A stretch of DNA of 64,000 nt from positions 1-64,000 of the forward strand of contig DJGZ01000044.1 in NCBI GenBank assembly GCA_002433025.1, in the 5' to 3' direction. Origin of the DNA: Bacteroidales bacterium UBA5833. GTDB taxonomy: Bacteria > Bacteroidota > Bacteroidia > Bacteroidales > Lentimicrobiaceae. This document shows positions 8,288-18,430 of the stretch, one piece after another (the first letter of the stretch is position 1; each line of letters begins with the position of its first letter). The position numbers and the translations under genes are program-made. A model generated the notes under the pieces. The model made no database searches and had not been told where the DNA came from. It worked only from the letters and a program-made list of their open reading frames with translations.

Positions 8288-10708
8288 TTATTCATATTTA
8301 ATGGCATTCACAGGGTTAGCTGAAGCCGCCTTGATTGAATGGAAACTGACTGAAAGGATTGTAATTATCAGTGCAATTATGCCTGAAATGGTGAAAGTAA
8401 TCCACCCCAGGGTAATATGGTAAGCGAAATTGCCAAGCCATTGATCAAGAAAATACCATGAAAGCGGTGATGCAATTAACAGTGCTATAATTACAAGTAT
8501 AACAGATTCCTTGTAGAACATGCCGACGATATTCTGAACCGAGGCTCCGAGTACCTTGCGGATGCCAATCTCCTTGGTTCTTTGCATGGCTGAAAAAGAT
8601 GCCAGGCCGATAAGACCGAGTAGTGCAATAAAAATTGAAAGGGACGCAAAGATGGTGAATACTTTTCCAAGATTGGTCTCGGCCAGATATTTGTCCTCAT
8701 AATCTTTATCAAGAAAGTAATAATCGAAAGGGCGATTGGCACCGTATTCCTGCCATTTTTCCCTGATATAATCGATGGTTGCCGATCCTGCTTCCGGTTT
8801 CAGCCTGATGGTGAGCAGATTCATCGGGAACTCGGGTATAAACAGAACAATTGGTTCAATTTTATTGTGAAGAGATGTGAAATGAAAATCTTTCACAACG
8901 CCGATCACCTTCATCATCCTGCCTCCGGTGCCATCAAGCTCAAAATTGTGATGAATCTTTTTTCCAAGAGCATCATCGTTCCATCCCAGGGCTTTTGCAG
9001 CGGTTTCGTTAATGATAACAGCTTCCAGTTTGTCTGATCCCATTTCACGGCTGAAATTTCTTCCTTTTACCAGTTCCAGTTTTAACAGATCAATGAAGTC
9101 ATAATCGCAGGGGATCAGGTTCATGGCATATTCCTGCATCTTATCTTCTTTTTCCACACGCATTACCTGAATGCCATGCCGGCCCCCCGGTACGCCAAAT
9201 GACATACTTGCGTTGAGAATCCCCGGGTTCTGCAACAACTCTTTCCTGAAAACATCGGTCCTTTTTCTGAAGGCTGTATCCTGAACTTCTACGACCATAA
9301 CATTTTCCTTGTCGAAACCAACATCAGCATCCTTCATGTAATTAAGCTGTTTGTAAATTACAAGCGTGCCTGTGATCATAGACACCGATATCAGCAACTG
9401 AAATGTAACAAGCCCTTTCCGGAGCCATGATCCTTTACTTCCGGTGTGGAGCTTGCCTTTCAGCACTATGGCCGGTTGGAAGGATGAAAGAAAGAGTGCA
9501 GGATAAGCACCCGAAAGCAGTCCGGTAAACAATGCTATACCAAGCATCCCCGCAAAAACATCCGGATTTTCCAAGAAACTGAAAGAAAGCTGTTTCCCGG
9601 ATATTTCGTTGAAGAGGGGTAACAACAACTGCATAATGCCCAATGAAATAATGAATGAAGCAACGGCCAGTATCAGGCTTTCACTCATAAATTGCCATGC
9701 CAGCTGTGTTCTGTTTGCGCCCACTACTTTACGAAGCCCCACCTCACGCGCACGGGCTGAGGCCCGCGCTGTTGCCAGGTTCATATAATTGATTGCTGCC
9801 AGCAATAGAATAAATATTGCTACAATCCCGAAAACGTAAATATAAGCCTTGTTTCCTACCGGAAGATCCGCTGACAACTTTGACGTATGATGAACTTTAT
9901 CGATTCTGGTGGCCAGCATACTGAAAGAGGCATTGATCTGATCGCCGATCTCTTTCATGTATTTATTATAAAGTGCGGGAAACTTTTCCAGCACCTGACT
10001 TATGCCTGTATTTTCTGACAAAAGGATATAAGTGTAGCTGTTAACATTCCAGAAAGCTCCTGGCTCAAGACTTCTGAACCTCTCAGCCCCGAACAGGGTA
10101 GCCAGTGTTTCCATTGAGAGCAGGATATCAAATTTCATGTGCGTATTGGCAGGTAGATCCTCAAATACCCCGGTAACCCTATAGCTCCGGCCGTTTCCTG
10201 TAATAAGTGTTTTCCCGTAGGCTTCTTCGCTACCAAAATATTTGTCCGCCTGTGATTTACTCATGATAATCGTAAATGGCTCTGTAAGCGCTTTCTCCGG
10301 AGATCCTTCAACGAAGTTAAGCGTGAACATTGCAGGAGCCGTTGAATCGGCAAAGTAGGATTGTTTTTCTATAAATTCCTTTTCTTCGTAACGAATAATA
10401 AGATTGTCGTTGCCGTTGAACCTGCAATACATTTCAACTTCGGGCATTTCAATTTTCAGCGCAGGTCCGATGGCCATTGAACTCACTGCGAAACGGTCGT
10501 GTTTGTTATTGATCTGAAAATCGCCTTCAACCCTGTAGAGCCTGTCATACAAACGGAAATGCTTATCATAGCCTAGCTCATCATTAATATAAAGCAGGAT
10601 AAATATGGTTGCTGAAATCCCCAGGGACAGGCCCAAAATGTTTATCAGCGAGTAACCTTTGTTCCGATTAAAATTGCGCAACGCACTCCTGAAGTAATTG
10701 CTGATCAT
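8288..10708 (-). CDS. ABC transporter permease, MacB/FtsX type
   Basis: An 806-residue inner-membrane protein with duplicated architecture: N-terminal helix (NILGLSLGISATIFILLYI), a MacB-type periplasmic core domain, a three-helix FtsX bundle (about residues 285-430), another core domain and a second FtsX bundle (about 680-800). The cytosolic coupling motif appears twice (ARAREVGLRKVVGA and RTKEIGIRKVLGA). These permeases move lipids, peptides or drugs by mechanotransmission, powered by a separate LolD-like ATPase. No ATPase gene lies in this operon. It starts 75 bp after the related permease gene and precedes the NTF2-like gene. Cargo unknown. Confidence 0.88.
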   Translation of the reverse strand: MISNYFRSALRNFNRNKGYSLINILGLSLGISATIFILLYINDELGYDKHFRLYDRLYRVEGDFQINNKHDRFAVSSMAIGPALKIEMPEVEMYCRFNGNDNLIIRYEEKEFIEKQSYFADSTAPAMFTLNFVEGSPEKALTEPFTIIMSKSQADKYFGSEEAYGKTLITGNGRSYRVTGVFEDLPANTHMKFDILLSMETLATLFGAERFRSLEPGAFWNVNSYTYILLSENTGISQVLEKFPALYNKYMKEIGDQINASFSMLATRIDKVHHTSKLSADLPVGNKAYIYVFGIVAIFILLLAAINYMNLATARASARAREVGLRKVVGANRTQLAWQFMSESLILAVASFIISLGIMQLLLPLFNEISGKQLSFSFLENPDVFAGMLGIALFTGLLSGAYPALFLSSFQPAIVLKGKLHTGSKGSWLRKGLVTFQLLISVSMITGTLVIYKQLNYMKDADVGFDKENVMVVEVQDTAFRKRTDVFRKELLQNPGILNASMSFGVPGGRHGIQVMRVEKEDKMQEYAMNLIPCDYDFIDLLKLELVKGRNFSREMGSDKLEAVIINETAAKALGWNDDALGKKIHHNFELDGTGGRMMKVIGVVKDFHFTSLHNKIEPIVLFIPEFPMNLLTIRLKPEAGSATIDYIREKWQEYGANRPFDYYFLDKDYEDKYLAETNLGKVFTIFASLSIFIALLGLIGLASFSAMQRTKEIGIRKVLGASVQNIVGMFYKESVILVIIALLIASPLSWYFLDQWLGNFAYHITLGWITFTISGIIALIITILSVSFHSIKAASANPVNAIKYE

Positions 10709-10783
10709 AAATGGTTGTTTTGATGAATAAGACTTAATTCTCCGGTGTGTTTATTTTATTTGACATCTTAACCTGTTAAAAGG

Positions 10784-13198
10784 TTACTCATATTTAAGTG
10801 TTATTGCCGGATTTATTTCTGATGATCTCCAGGCTTTAATACCGGTAATGGCAGCCGTAAGCAGCAATGACAGGGCTCCGGCCAGGAAAAAGTATCCCCA
10901 TTTCACGTCTGCATGATAGGCAAAATGACCGAACCACCTGTCAATCACAAAATACGACAATGGCAAGGCAAACATTATGCTGATGCCTACAAGTTTGATG
11001 TAACCTGAAGTCAGCAGCATTACAAGGTCTGATGTTGAAGCCCCGAGCACTTTCCTGATTCCGATCTCATTTATTTTCTGGGTAGCCATGAACGATACCA
11101 GTCCGAAAAGTCCGATGGCAGCAATCAGGATGGTCAGCACTGCCAGAACAGCTGTAACCTGGCTCAGGTATTCCTCTTCGTTATACAACTTATTAAGCTC
11201 ATTGCTCAGAAATGTATAGCTGAATGGGCGGCCGGGTGCATACAATTCCCACATTTTTCCGATACTCTCAAGCGCTTCCCGGTTTTGTCCCTTTGCCGCA
11301 CGCACTGCAATGAAATTCGTAAAGGCAGCAACCTCCCATGGCTCTTCCTTTAAGTTAAGCACCAGGGGGCCGGCTTTGGAATGAAGTGAACTGGCGTTGA
11401 AGTCGCGGAAAACGCCTGTTACCTTTTCATTGCCGACGCGGCTGTGAAAGCGTTTGCCCAGGGCGTCTTCATTCGATTTCCATCCAAGGTGCTTTACCAT
11501 GGCCTCATTGATCAGTATGGCTTCCATCGGGTCGGTTTTACTTCCCTTAATGTAGTCTCTGCCGGCTACCAGTTCTATGTCAAATACTTTGCAGAAATCA
11601 TCGCGGACGACCAATGCAGGGTAAAACTGCCATTTGTCCTGTGGATAACCTTCTGGTCTGAATTCGTGGTTGTTATGGTCTGTTCCGATTATGTAATCTA
11701 CGGCTGTCACCCCTTCTATCCCTGGTCTGGAAGAGAGTTCATCGCGGAATGTCTCGTACTTGCCTGCCACGGGTGAACGCATTACCGGAACCATTATGAT
11801 GTTATCTTTTCTGAATCCCAGTTCTGCTTCCCTCAGGTAGGAAATCTGATCGAAGGCCATCATGCTTGAAGTTATCAGCGTAATTGAAAGTGTAAACTGA
11901 GTTACCACAAGGGCTTTGCGGGCGAATCCGCTGCTGTTTCGGGTTGAACGTCCTTTAAGTACCTGAAGGGTTTTGAAGCCGGATTGAAAAATGGCCGGGT
12001 ATAAACCTGAAAGGAATCCGGTACAAAGCCATAATAAAAATACCTTCGGGAGGAAGCCGGCGGTGTAAATCACTGATGAACTGATCTCTTTTCCTGCAAA
12101 GCGGTTGAAAAACGGCAGGATAACCTCAATTACAGCCAAAGACAAAACAAGCGCGATAAAGGTCAGCAAAAGGGATTCGCCCAGGTGCTGAAAGATCAGT
12201 TGTTGTCTCGAAGCCCCGGCTACCTTACGGATGGCTGTCTCGCGCGAACGCCGGATGGCAAAAGCGGTTGAAAGGTTTATGTAATTGATTACCGCAATGA
12301 TCAGGATAAATGCTGCAACAATCACCAGTATCCTAACATAGCTGATTTTTCCGTTTGGCTCAATCTCGTAATCCAGATCCGAGCGCAAATGGATATCTGT
12401 CAGCGGCTGTAAACCCAGGGTGATATGATCTTTTTCTGCATCATAGAAATATTTCTTTGTGAAAGCAGGCAATTGTGCCGCGAGCTGGGGCGCATTGTTT
12501 CTGTCATGCAGTTTCAGGTAAGTCCAGAATGGATTGTAAACCCATGTTTCGGGCATTTTGCCGCCCCAAAGCACCCTCAGGGTCGACATGGATGCCAGAA
12601 AGTCATAACTGAAATGAGATTGCGGAGGGGTATCAGCAATAACTCCTGTTATCGTTATATTTATACGTCCCTCAAACTTTATTGTTTTACCAACCGGATC
12701 TTCATTGCCGAAATACCTTTCAGCAGCTGAGCTTGTTATTAGTGTGGTGAAAGGCTTGCCGAGGGCATCCTGAGGATTGCCCCTGATAAACTTCAGATCA
12801 AATACATTGTTGAATGTGGAGTCGACAAAAAAGAACCGCTTTTCCCTGAAGCCGGTATTTTCATATTCGATGTAGTATTCTGTTGACCAGTCATTGTATA
12901 TCCGGGTCATACCGGCGATCAGGTGGGGATATTCCAGAAGAATTGCAGGGCCCAGCGGTGCAGGACAGCTTACCGACCGTTCAGCAACCCCTTCAAAATC
13001 GGAAGTACTCAGCACCCTGACGATATCATCCGAATTTACGTGGTATCTGTCATAGGCCATTTCATCACTGACATAAAGCATTATAATGATAAATCCGGCG
13101 AAACCGATCGTCAGTCCGGTAATGTTTACAATGGCATGCACCCTGAGCCGGGCAATATTCCTCAAAGCAGATTTAAGATAGTTTAACAGCAGCGACAT
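10784..13198 (-). CDS. ABC transporter permease, MacB/FtsX type (first gene of operon)
   Basis: An 804-residue paralogue of the next gene, with the same helix / periplasmic core / FtsX layout repeated twice and coupling motifs RRSRETAIRKVAGA and INEIGIRKVLGA. The start is set at the ATG at 13196-13198 (SLLLNYLKSALRN), the usual N-terminus for this family. An upstream in-frame Met would place the start 36 bp further out, beyond the predicted transcription start. It heads a three-gene minus-strand operon and carries a sigma-54-like promoter and paired inverted repeats upstream. Without an adjacent ATPase it probably shares the one encoded at 35.0 kb or another elsewhere; that is inference. Confidence 0.88.
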   Translation of the reverse strand: MSLLLNYLKSALRNIARLRVHAIVNITGLTIGFAGFIIIMLYVSDEMAYDRYHVNSDDIVRVLSTSDFEGVAERSVSCPAPLGPAILLEYPHLIAGMTRIYNDWSTEYYIEYENTGFREKRFFFVDSTFNNVFDLKFIRGNPQDALGKPFTTLITSSAAERYFGNEDPVGKTIKFEGRINITITGVIADTPPQSHFSYDFLASMSTLRVLWGGKMPETWVYNPFWTYLKLHDRNNAPQLAAQLPAFTKKYFYDAEKDHITLGLQPLTDIHLRSDLDYEIEPNGKISYVRILVIVAAFILIIAVINYINLSTAFAIRRSRETAIRKVAGASRQQLIFQHLGESLLLTFIALVLSLAVIEVILPFFNRFAGKEISSSVIYTAGFLPKVFLLWLCTGFLSGLYPAIFQSGFKTLQVLKGRSTRNSSGFARKALVVTQFTLSITLITSSMMAFDQISYLREAELGFRKDNIIMVPVMRSPVAGKYETFRDELSSRPGIEGVTAVDYIIGTDHNNHEFRPEGYPQDKWQFYPALVVRDDFCKVFDIELVAGRDYIKGSKTDPMEAILINEAMVKHLGWKSNEDALGKRFHSRVGNEKVTGVFRDFNASSLHSKAGPLVLNLKEEPWEVAAFTNFIAVRAAKGQNREALESIGKMWELYAPGRPFSYTFLSNELNKLYNEEEYLSQVTAVLAVLTILIAAIGLFGLVSFMATQKINEIGIRKVLGASTSDLVMLLTSGYIKLVGISIMFALPLSYFVIDRWFGHFAYHADVKWGYFFLAGALSLLLTAAITGIKAWRSSEINPAITLKYE

Positions 13199-13229
13199 GG
13201 TACAGGAATATATATGGCACCTGTTGATT

Positions 13230-13245
13230 TTCATGAATCATGCCA
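13230..13245 (-). promoter_or_regulatory. Candidate sigma-54 promoter of the permease operon
   Basis: Read on the minus strand the site is TGGCATG-ATTC-ATGAA. The -24 element matches the sigma-54 consensus TGGCAYR; the -12 element keeps TG of TTGCW but has A instead of C. It predicts a start of transcription near 13219, about 20 bp before the ATG. The same TGGCATG with the same geometry is found before the HlyD gene at 33703, which raises confidence. Confidence 0.55.
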
Positions 13246-13308
13246 CAAAATGTAAATTACATAAAATCAGGGTTATATCAATAATTTGTTTTCTGAATAT
13301 TCTGAATA

Positions 13309-13346
13309 TGTTCGCTTTCGCCAATACCGGTGTTCGCTCGCGGACA
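13309..13346 (-). promoter_or_regulatory. Paired upstream activator sites (predicted NtrC-type binding sites)
   Basis: As read toward the gene, the distal site (13346-13331) is TGTCCG-CGAG-CGAACA, an inverted repeat with one mismatch. The proximal site (13324-13309) is TTGGCG-AAAG-CGAACA, keeping a perfect right half. The two are 22 bp apart centre to centre, two helical turns. The distal centre is 95 bp from the -24 GG. The arrangement matches that at 33599-33638. Two copies of TCTGAATAT lie directly beside it (13292-13309). Confidence 0.55.
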
Positions 13347-13480
13347 GTAATAACTGCTAATGTGGCAGGATATTGAATACTGCATGATTTTTGGTACATT
13401 CACATTAAATATGATCCGGCTGAAAATATGAATCGTTGATTTCGATTGAATTTTACAAAACGGATTAAATAGCCTGAAAG

Positions 13481-15712
13481 ATGAATTACAGGGAAATAGA
13501 AGAATGGTACAACAGTGTCTGCAAATTGCTCGGACGGCAAAGGGTGCTTGATGCCCTGGATAAAATTGCTGTGGTCGCCACGCAAAAGGGCAATACAGGT
13601 CATCTTGCAAGAATGGATGAACTGCGGTTCACCTATGGCAATATGTTGAGTTATACTGTAAAAGGGGTAGCTGATCCGCAAAGAGAGCTGATATATAACC
13701 GCTTGCTGGTTTCGGTTTATGAACTGGCCGACGATTTGAGGATGGATCTGACCTCAAGGACTTCGTTGAGGACTATTGGCATGAAGCATGAACTGGAGCG
13801 TGAAATGCGACGTTCGAGCGAAGATATGGCTGAGAGCCTGCTGGGGCTTTCTTTCGATCATGAACTGGAAGAGATGTTACGGAGTACCGTGCTGTTTAAT
13901 GATGAGACCGAAAGCGAAACTGCCGTTCAGCACCGGAAAGCCATTATCAGGGTATTTCAGTTGCTCTGGCTTACCCACAAACTGACTGAGGATGATGCAG
14001 CACAGGTATTAAAGATATTTGACAGTACATCCATTCCGTGGTATGAAAAATCGATGTTGGTAAGTGCCCTGACCCTCGGTATGCTGCGTTGTTTTGATTG
14101 CCGTAAACTTGAGCTGCTTATCCGGCTTTACGATGAGGCAGATCACAGAATTTCACAGCGGGCCCTTGTCGGATTAATTGTTGCTGTAAGCATATATAAC
14201 AACCGTATTCTTCTGTATCCTGCCATTATGGAGCGGCTTTTTCTGCTCCGGGGCAATGAGCGCTTTGCCGCTGAGGCTGAATCGGTGATGATACAACTGA
14301 TACGCTCGAAGGATACGGAAAAAATCACCAGGAAATTCCGGGAAGAGATTATCCCTGATGTTATCAGATTTAATGAGGATCTCAGCGAAAAACTAAACCT
14401 GGATAAACTGATGTCGCCCGAGGAGTTTCAGGATAAAAACCCGGACTGGGAAAAGTATTTCGACAACCAGCCCGGGCTTGTGCGGAAACTGGAAGAAATG
14501 ACCAATATGCAGATGGAGGGTGCCGATGTTTTCCTTGGCGCATTTGCGATGCTTAAATCTTTCCCATTCTTCTCGGAGCTTCCCAACTGGTTTATGCCTT
14601 TTTACAAGGATCATTATGCTGTGGTGAACGCGCTGAAAGGAGAAGAGGAGTCATTCAAAAATATCCTGGCCGAAGGCATCGAAAGATCTGTTTTTATATG
14701 CAACTCGGATAAGTTTTCATTTATCCTGAATATCGCAAATATGCCTGATGCTCAGAAGGGTTTGATCGGGCAGATGTTTTCGGCGGAAGCCGAACAATAT
14801 GAAGAATTGCTGAGTGAAGAAGTAAATGATCCTTCACTTCGCAGTAAACGTGTTGTGATTCAGTATATTCAGGATCTTTACCGTTTTTTCAGGCTCCATC
14901 CGCTCAGGAACGAGATAGGCGATATCTTTTCCCTTCCGCTTGAATTTCATCTTACTTCGGTTTTTAATCTCCTGGTTGATGATACTGCCAGACTAAAGGC
15001 CGTTGCATCGTTTTATTTTGACAATGATCATTATGATGAGGCACTCAGGATTTACCAGCTGCTTGAGATGAAGGGCGAAAGCTATGCTGAATTATTCGAG
15101 AAATCGGGTTATTGCTGTCAGCAGAAGGGAAACTATCAGGATGCCATTGTTTGTTACCGCAAGGCCGATCTTTTTGATACAAACCGTATCTGGTTGCTGG
15201 GAAAAATCGCGCAATGTCACCTGAAACTGACTGACACTCGGGCTGCTCTTGAAACCTATCTGGAACTCGACAGCCTCGAAACTGATAATCTTAATACGGC
15301 GGCAGCTATAGGAACCTGCTACCTCAACCTGAATGAACCTGCAAAGGCACTTGATTACTTCTACCGGATCGAATTCGCCGATCAGGGTTCGGCACGCGCC
15401 ATGCGCCCGGTGGCCTGGTGTCTGCTGGTGCTGGGCAGGACTTATGAAGCGGCTCCCTATTATCAGCAGTTGCTGGCCCTTGAACCGAATGCCTATGATT
15501 ACATAAATGCGGGACATCTGGCTTTTTGCAGGGGCGACAAGCAACAAGCCGCTGAATATTATATCAGCAGCATCAGAAAGCGTGACGGCGATCTCCGCTC
15601 TTTCCTGAAAGGGTTTAATGCGGACAGGAATGTACTAATCCGGAATGGGGTAGATAAGGATGAACTACCATTAATGATGGATTACATACGTTTCAGGGCA
15701 GGATCAGAATAA
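13481..15712 (+). CDS. Tetratricopeptide-repeat protein
   Basis: A 743-residue, mostly helical protein without signal peptide or membrane helix, so probably cytoplasmic. The C-terminal part (about residues 515-720) holds recognisable TPR units, for example DEALRIYQLLEMKGESYAELFEKSGYCC-type helices followed by GNYQDAIVCYRKADLFD, TRAALETYLELD, AKALDYFYRIE and TYEAAPYYQQLLALEPNAYDY. The N-terminal 500 residues are helical and not recognised. TPR proteins are scaffolds, so no enzymatic role is proposed. It is transcribed alone, divergent from the permease operon and convergent with the GH3 gene. Confidence 0.75.
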   Translation: MNYREIEEWYNSVCKLLGRQRVLDALDKIAVVATQKGNTGHLARMDELRFTYGNMLSYTVKGVADPQRELIYNRLLVSVYELADDLRMDLTSRTSLRTIGMKHELEREMRRSSEDMAESLLGLSFDHELEEMLRSTVLFNDETESETAVQHRKAIIRVFQLLWLTHKLTEDDAAQVLKIFDSTSIPWYEKSMLVSALTLGMLRCFDCRKLELLIRLYDEADHRISQRALVGLIVAVSIYNNRILLYPAIMERLFLLRGNERFAAEAESVMIQLIRSKDTEKITRKFREEIIPDVIRFNEDLSEKLNLDKLMSPEEFQDKNPDWEKYFDNQPGLVRKLEEMTNMQMEGADVFLGAFAMLKSFPFFSELPNWFMPFYKDHYAVVNALKGEEESFKNILAEGIERSVFICNSDKFSFILNIANMPDAQKGLIGQMFSAEAEQYEELLSEEVNDPSLRSKRVVIQYIQDLYRFFRLHPLRNEIGDIFSLPLEFHLTSVFNLLVDDTARLKAVASFYFDNDHYDEALRIYQLLEMKGESYAELFEKSGYCCQQKGNYQDAIVCYRKADLFDTNRIWLLGKIAQCHLKLTDTRAALETYLELDSLETDNLNTAAAIGTCYLNLNEPAKALDYFYRIEFADQGSARAMRPVAWCLLVLGRTYEAAPYYQQLLALEPNAYDYINAGHLAFCRGDKQQAAEYYISSIRKRDGDLRSFLKGFNADRNVLIRNGVDKDELPLMMDYIRFRAGSE

Positions 15713-15772
15713 TCTGTTTCCTCTTGCTTCCCTGATCAGCCGGTAAATCAGGCGAATGTCTTTAATAGCCGT

Positions 15773-18430
15773 TTATTCTATGCTGAGTACTTCCTTTAAC
15801 CTGATATCCTTTGAGGATGCCCCTATCATTATGTTGAAATCTCCGGGTTCGATCACAGGTTTCAAATTGTTATCAAGCATCTGAAGCATTTCAGGGGTGA
15901 TGGTAAATTCGACCTGCCGCGATTCTCCCCGGGCAAGGTGAAGGCGGTTGAGCCCTTTCAGCTCCATTACAGGTCTTGCAACGGAGGCGAGTTTGTCGCG
16001 GATATAAAGCTGTACCACCTCATCGCCGGCGACAGTCCCGGTATTTGTAAGGGTAAATGTTGCGCGGAAATGATATTTTTCAGTCAGGGGAGCGATTACA
16101 AGGTTTTTATATGAAAACTGCGTAAAACTTAGCCCAAATCCGAAGGGGAAAAGCGGCTGACCGGTCAGGTTAAGGTAATCGTCGCCCCGGCCGGTTGGCT
16201 TGTGATTATATACCAGTGGCAACTGACCCTCGTGTAGCGGGAATGTGATGGGTAATCTTCCTGCAGGATTGTATTTCCCAAACAATACTTCCGCAACTGC
16301 AATTCCTCCTGCTTCTCCAGGATACCAGGCATAAATGACTGCGCCGGCATTATCAACCCAGTGCTGCATAGTGATTGCGCTGCCACCCGTAAGAACAACC
16401 ACAATGGGTTTCCCGGTTTCTGCCAGCCGGAGTATAAGTTCTTCCTGATTCCCGGGCAGACTCAGTATTGCCCGGTCACGGAATTCTCCTTCCTCAATGC
16501 CGGCTGAAAAAACAACAACGTCACTATGTTTTGCAAGATCGACAGCTTCCTGCATTTGCCTGACAGTGTGGTCGGGAATGCCGTATGTCCATACCAGCCT
16601 GAACCAGACATTGCCAACAGGTTCAGCATACTCGATGCGGATATCGTATTCCTTTCCTTCAATAAAGTCAAAATCTGCCAAAGTTGTGGTTCTGCCTCTG
16701 TATATGCTTTTGTCAATCAGCTGTTTGTTATCAATAAAAATCCGGTAACCATCATTGCCATCGATACCTATTTTAATGTTTCCGTTTGCCGGTCCCCTGA
16801 TTTTCCCTTCCCAGATGACGGCATAAAATCCGTTGTCGGGCAAAGCGGGATCCGGCGGAGAAAGTGTCCACCTGAAGTTTATTTCTTTGTCAATCCTGGT
16901 GAAAAGTGGCTCCCCCGAAAAGTCAATACCGGCAAAATAATGGCCGGTGAGCCCCTCCTTCATCTTCCCGCCATATTTTGTCGAAAGATAGCCGGCCGGA
17001 ATGGTATTATATTGCTCCAATTCCCTTTCGCTTCCCCGTGCATACTGAACCAAGGTACCTGCAGGGGCGATTTGCCTGATTCCTTCCAATATGGAGATTT
17101 TGTTATTTCCTGGCCCGCTGTAACCTCCGGTCCGGGCTTCAACGGCGTCGGGCCCGATTACTGCAATCTTTTTTATGCCTTCTCCGAGCGGGAGGAGTTG
17201 TTGCCGGTTTTTTAGCAGGACCATCGATTTTCTGGCTGCTTCTATCGATATCTCCCTGTGTTCGGGTGCGCCGTTTATTTTGCCGGCTTCAGCAGGGTCG
17301 GCATAAGGGTGGTCGAAGAGCCCGAGCTCAAATTTGGCGCGAAGTACCCTGACTACCGCGCTGTCGATTACCGCTGCTTCTATCTTCCCTGATCGGAAAG
17401 CCTCAATAAAAAGCGGATAATGTTCGAATGCAGTCTGAAAGATCACATCCAAACCGCTGCTTATTGATTTTTCAGCTGACTCCCGGTAATCTGCGGTCGT
17501 AAAATGCAATACATTGGCTCCTCCGGTGGCCCCGGCGTCAGAAATTACAAATCCCCGGAAGCCCCACTCCTTTTTCAGCAGGGTGTTGAGCAGCCAGTTG
17601 TTGGCGGTGCATGGACTGCCATCCAGGGAATTGTAAGCGGTCATAACGGATCTTGCACCGGCCTTTTTTAAAGCGGCTTCAAATGGCGGCAGTTCAATTT
17701 CCCGCAGATACCGTTCATTGTAATGGACCGGATAACTGTCGCGTCCCCCTTCCCCGTAATTGGAAATAAAATGTTTGGGTGTGGCGATGATGTTGCGCTT
17801 TTCAAATTCCGAGATAAAGGCAATTCCCAAAAGTGATGATAAAAAGGGATCTTCACCGTAAGTTTCTTCAACCCTGCCCCAGCGCACATCTCCTGCAATA
17901 TTTATAACAGGCGAAAGCACCTGCCTGATTCCCCGGCTCCTGGTTTCATCCGCAATACAGGCTGCAACGCGGTGCATCAGGGAGGTGTCGAAACTTGCAG
18001 CCAGCCCGATGGATTGCGGAAAAACCGTTGCCCCGGGCCGGACAAGACCATGAAGGGCTTCATCAAACGGGATAATCGGGATGCCCAGACGGGTGTTTTC
18101 AACAAAGTGCCTCTGTGCTTTATTGATCAGCCCGGCCATTTCAGAAGCCATTTCACCGCCTGCTGTCTCAATCATATGACCGGCAGTGTTGGCGGCATCC
18201 CTGGAAACCCCTCCTTCGAATCCGAACGCCCCGTCCTTATACCTGCTTTTGTCAGGATTCCAGTCTTCGACGAGCATAAAGAGCTGCCAGAATTTCTCTT
18301 CAAGCGTCATGTGGCTCAACAGATCGTTTACCCTTAAAGTAACCGGAGCGTCCGGGTCCTTATAAACCTGGCCCGGAGCTTTCATACTAAACAATGAAAG
18401 CAAAATGGCAGCTATGAGAATTCTTGTCAT
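15773..18430 (-). CDS. Glycoside hydrolase family 3 beta-glycosidase with PA14 insert
   Basis: An 885-residue secreted enzyme that releases beta-linked sugars, usually glucose or xylose, from oligosaccharides. Seen: signal peptide (to about residue 20), GH3 N-terminal barrel (IGLAASFD, ATPKHF, ARSVMTAYNSLDG) with the catalytic nucleophile Asp298 in GFVISDAG, and the GH3 C-terminal alpha/beta domain. The latter is interrupted by a PA14 domain (about residues 460-600, GLTGHYFAGIDFSG to VWFRLVW), and a C-terminal fibronectin-III-like domain follows (DEVVQLYIRD). PA14 inserts modify substrate choice in known GH3 enzymes. It is transcribed alone. It may cooperate with the GH30 enzyme 30 kb away in beta-glucan breakdown, but linkage specificity is not readable. 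Confidence 0.9.
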   Translation of the reverse strand: MTRILIAAILLSLFSMKAPGQVYKDPDAPVTLRVNDLLSHMTLEEKFWQLFMLVEDWNPDKSRYKDGAFGFEGGVSRDAANTAGHMIETAGGEMASEMAGLINKAQRHFVENTRLGIPIIPFDEALHGLVRPGATVFPQSIGLAASFDTSLMHRVAACIADETRSRGIRQVLSPVINIAGDVRWGRVEETYGEDPFLSSLLGIAFISEFEKRNIIATPKHFISNYGEGGRDSYPVHYNERYLREIELPPFEAALKKAGARSVMTAYNSLDGSPCTANNWLLNTLLKKEWGFRGFVISDAGATGGANVLHFTTADYRESAEKSISSGLDVIFQTAFEHYPLFIEAFRSGKIEAAVIDSAVVRVLRAKFELGLFDHPYADPAEAGKINGAPEHREISIEAARKSMVLLKNRQQLLPLGEGIKKIAVIGPDAVEARTGGYSGPGNNKISILEGIRQIAPAGTLVQYARGSERELEQYNTIPAGYLSTKYGGKMKEGLTGHYFAGIDFSGEPLFTRIDKEINFRWTLSPPDPALPDNGFYAVIWEGKIRGPANGNIKIGIDGNDGYRIFIDNKQLIDKSIYRGRTTTLADFDFIEGKEYDIRIEYAEPVGNVWFRLVWTYGIPDHTVRQMQEAVDLAKHSDVVVFSAGIEEGEFRDRAILSLPGNQEELILRLAETGKPIVVVLTGGSAITMQHWVDNAGAVIYAWYPGEAGGIAVAEVLFGKYNPAGRLPITFPLHEGQLPLVYNHKPTGRGDDYLNLTGQPLFPFGFGLSFTQFSYKNLVIAPLTEKYHFRATFTLTNTGTVAGDEVVQLYIRDKLASVARPVMELKGLNRLHLARGESRQVEFTITPEMLQMLDNNLKPVIEPGDFNIMIGASSKDIRLKEVLSIE

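Noticed and set aside
13211..13228. Plus-strand TGGCAC near 13215 as a sigma-54 promoter for the TPR gene
   Set aside because: No -12 element at the right distance and over 250 bp from the start codon.
16526..17215. 229-codon plus-strand frame inside the GH3 gene
   Set aside because: Antisense shadow of a strongly supported GH3/PA14 coding region; no recognisable domain or promoter.
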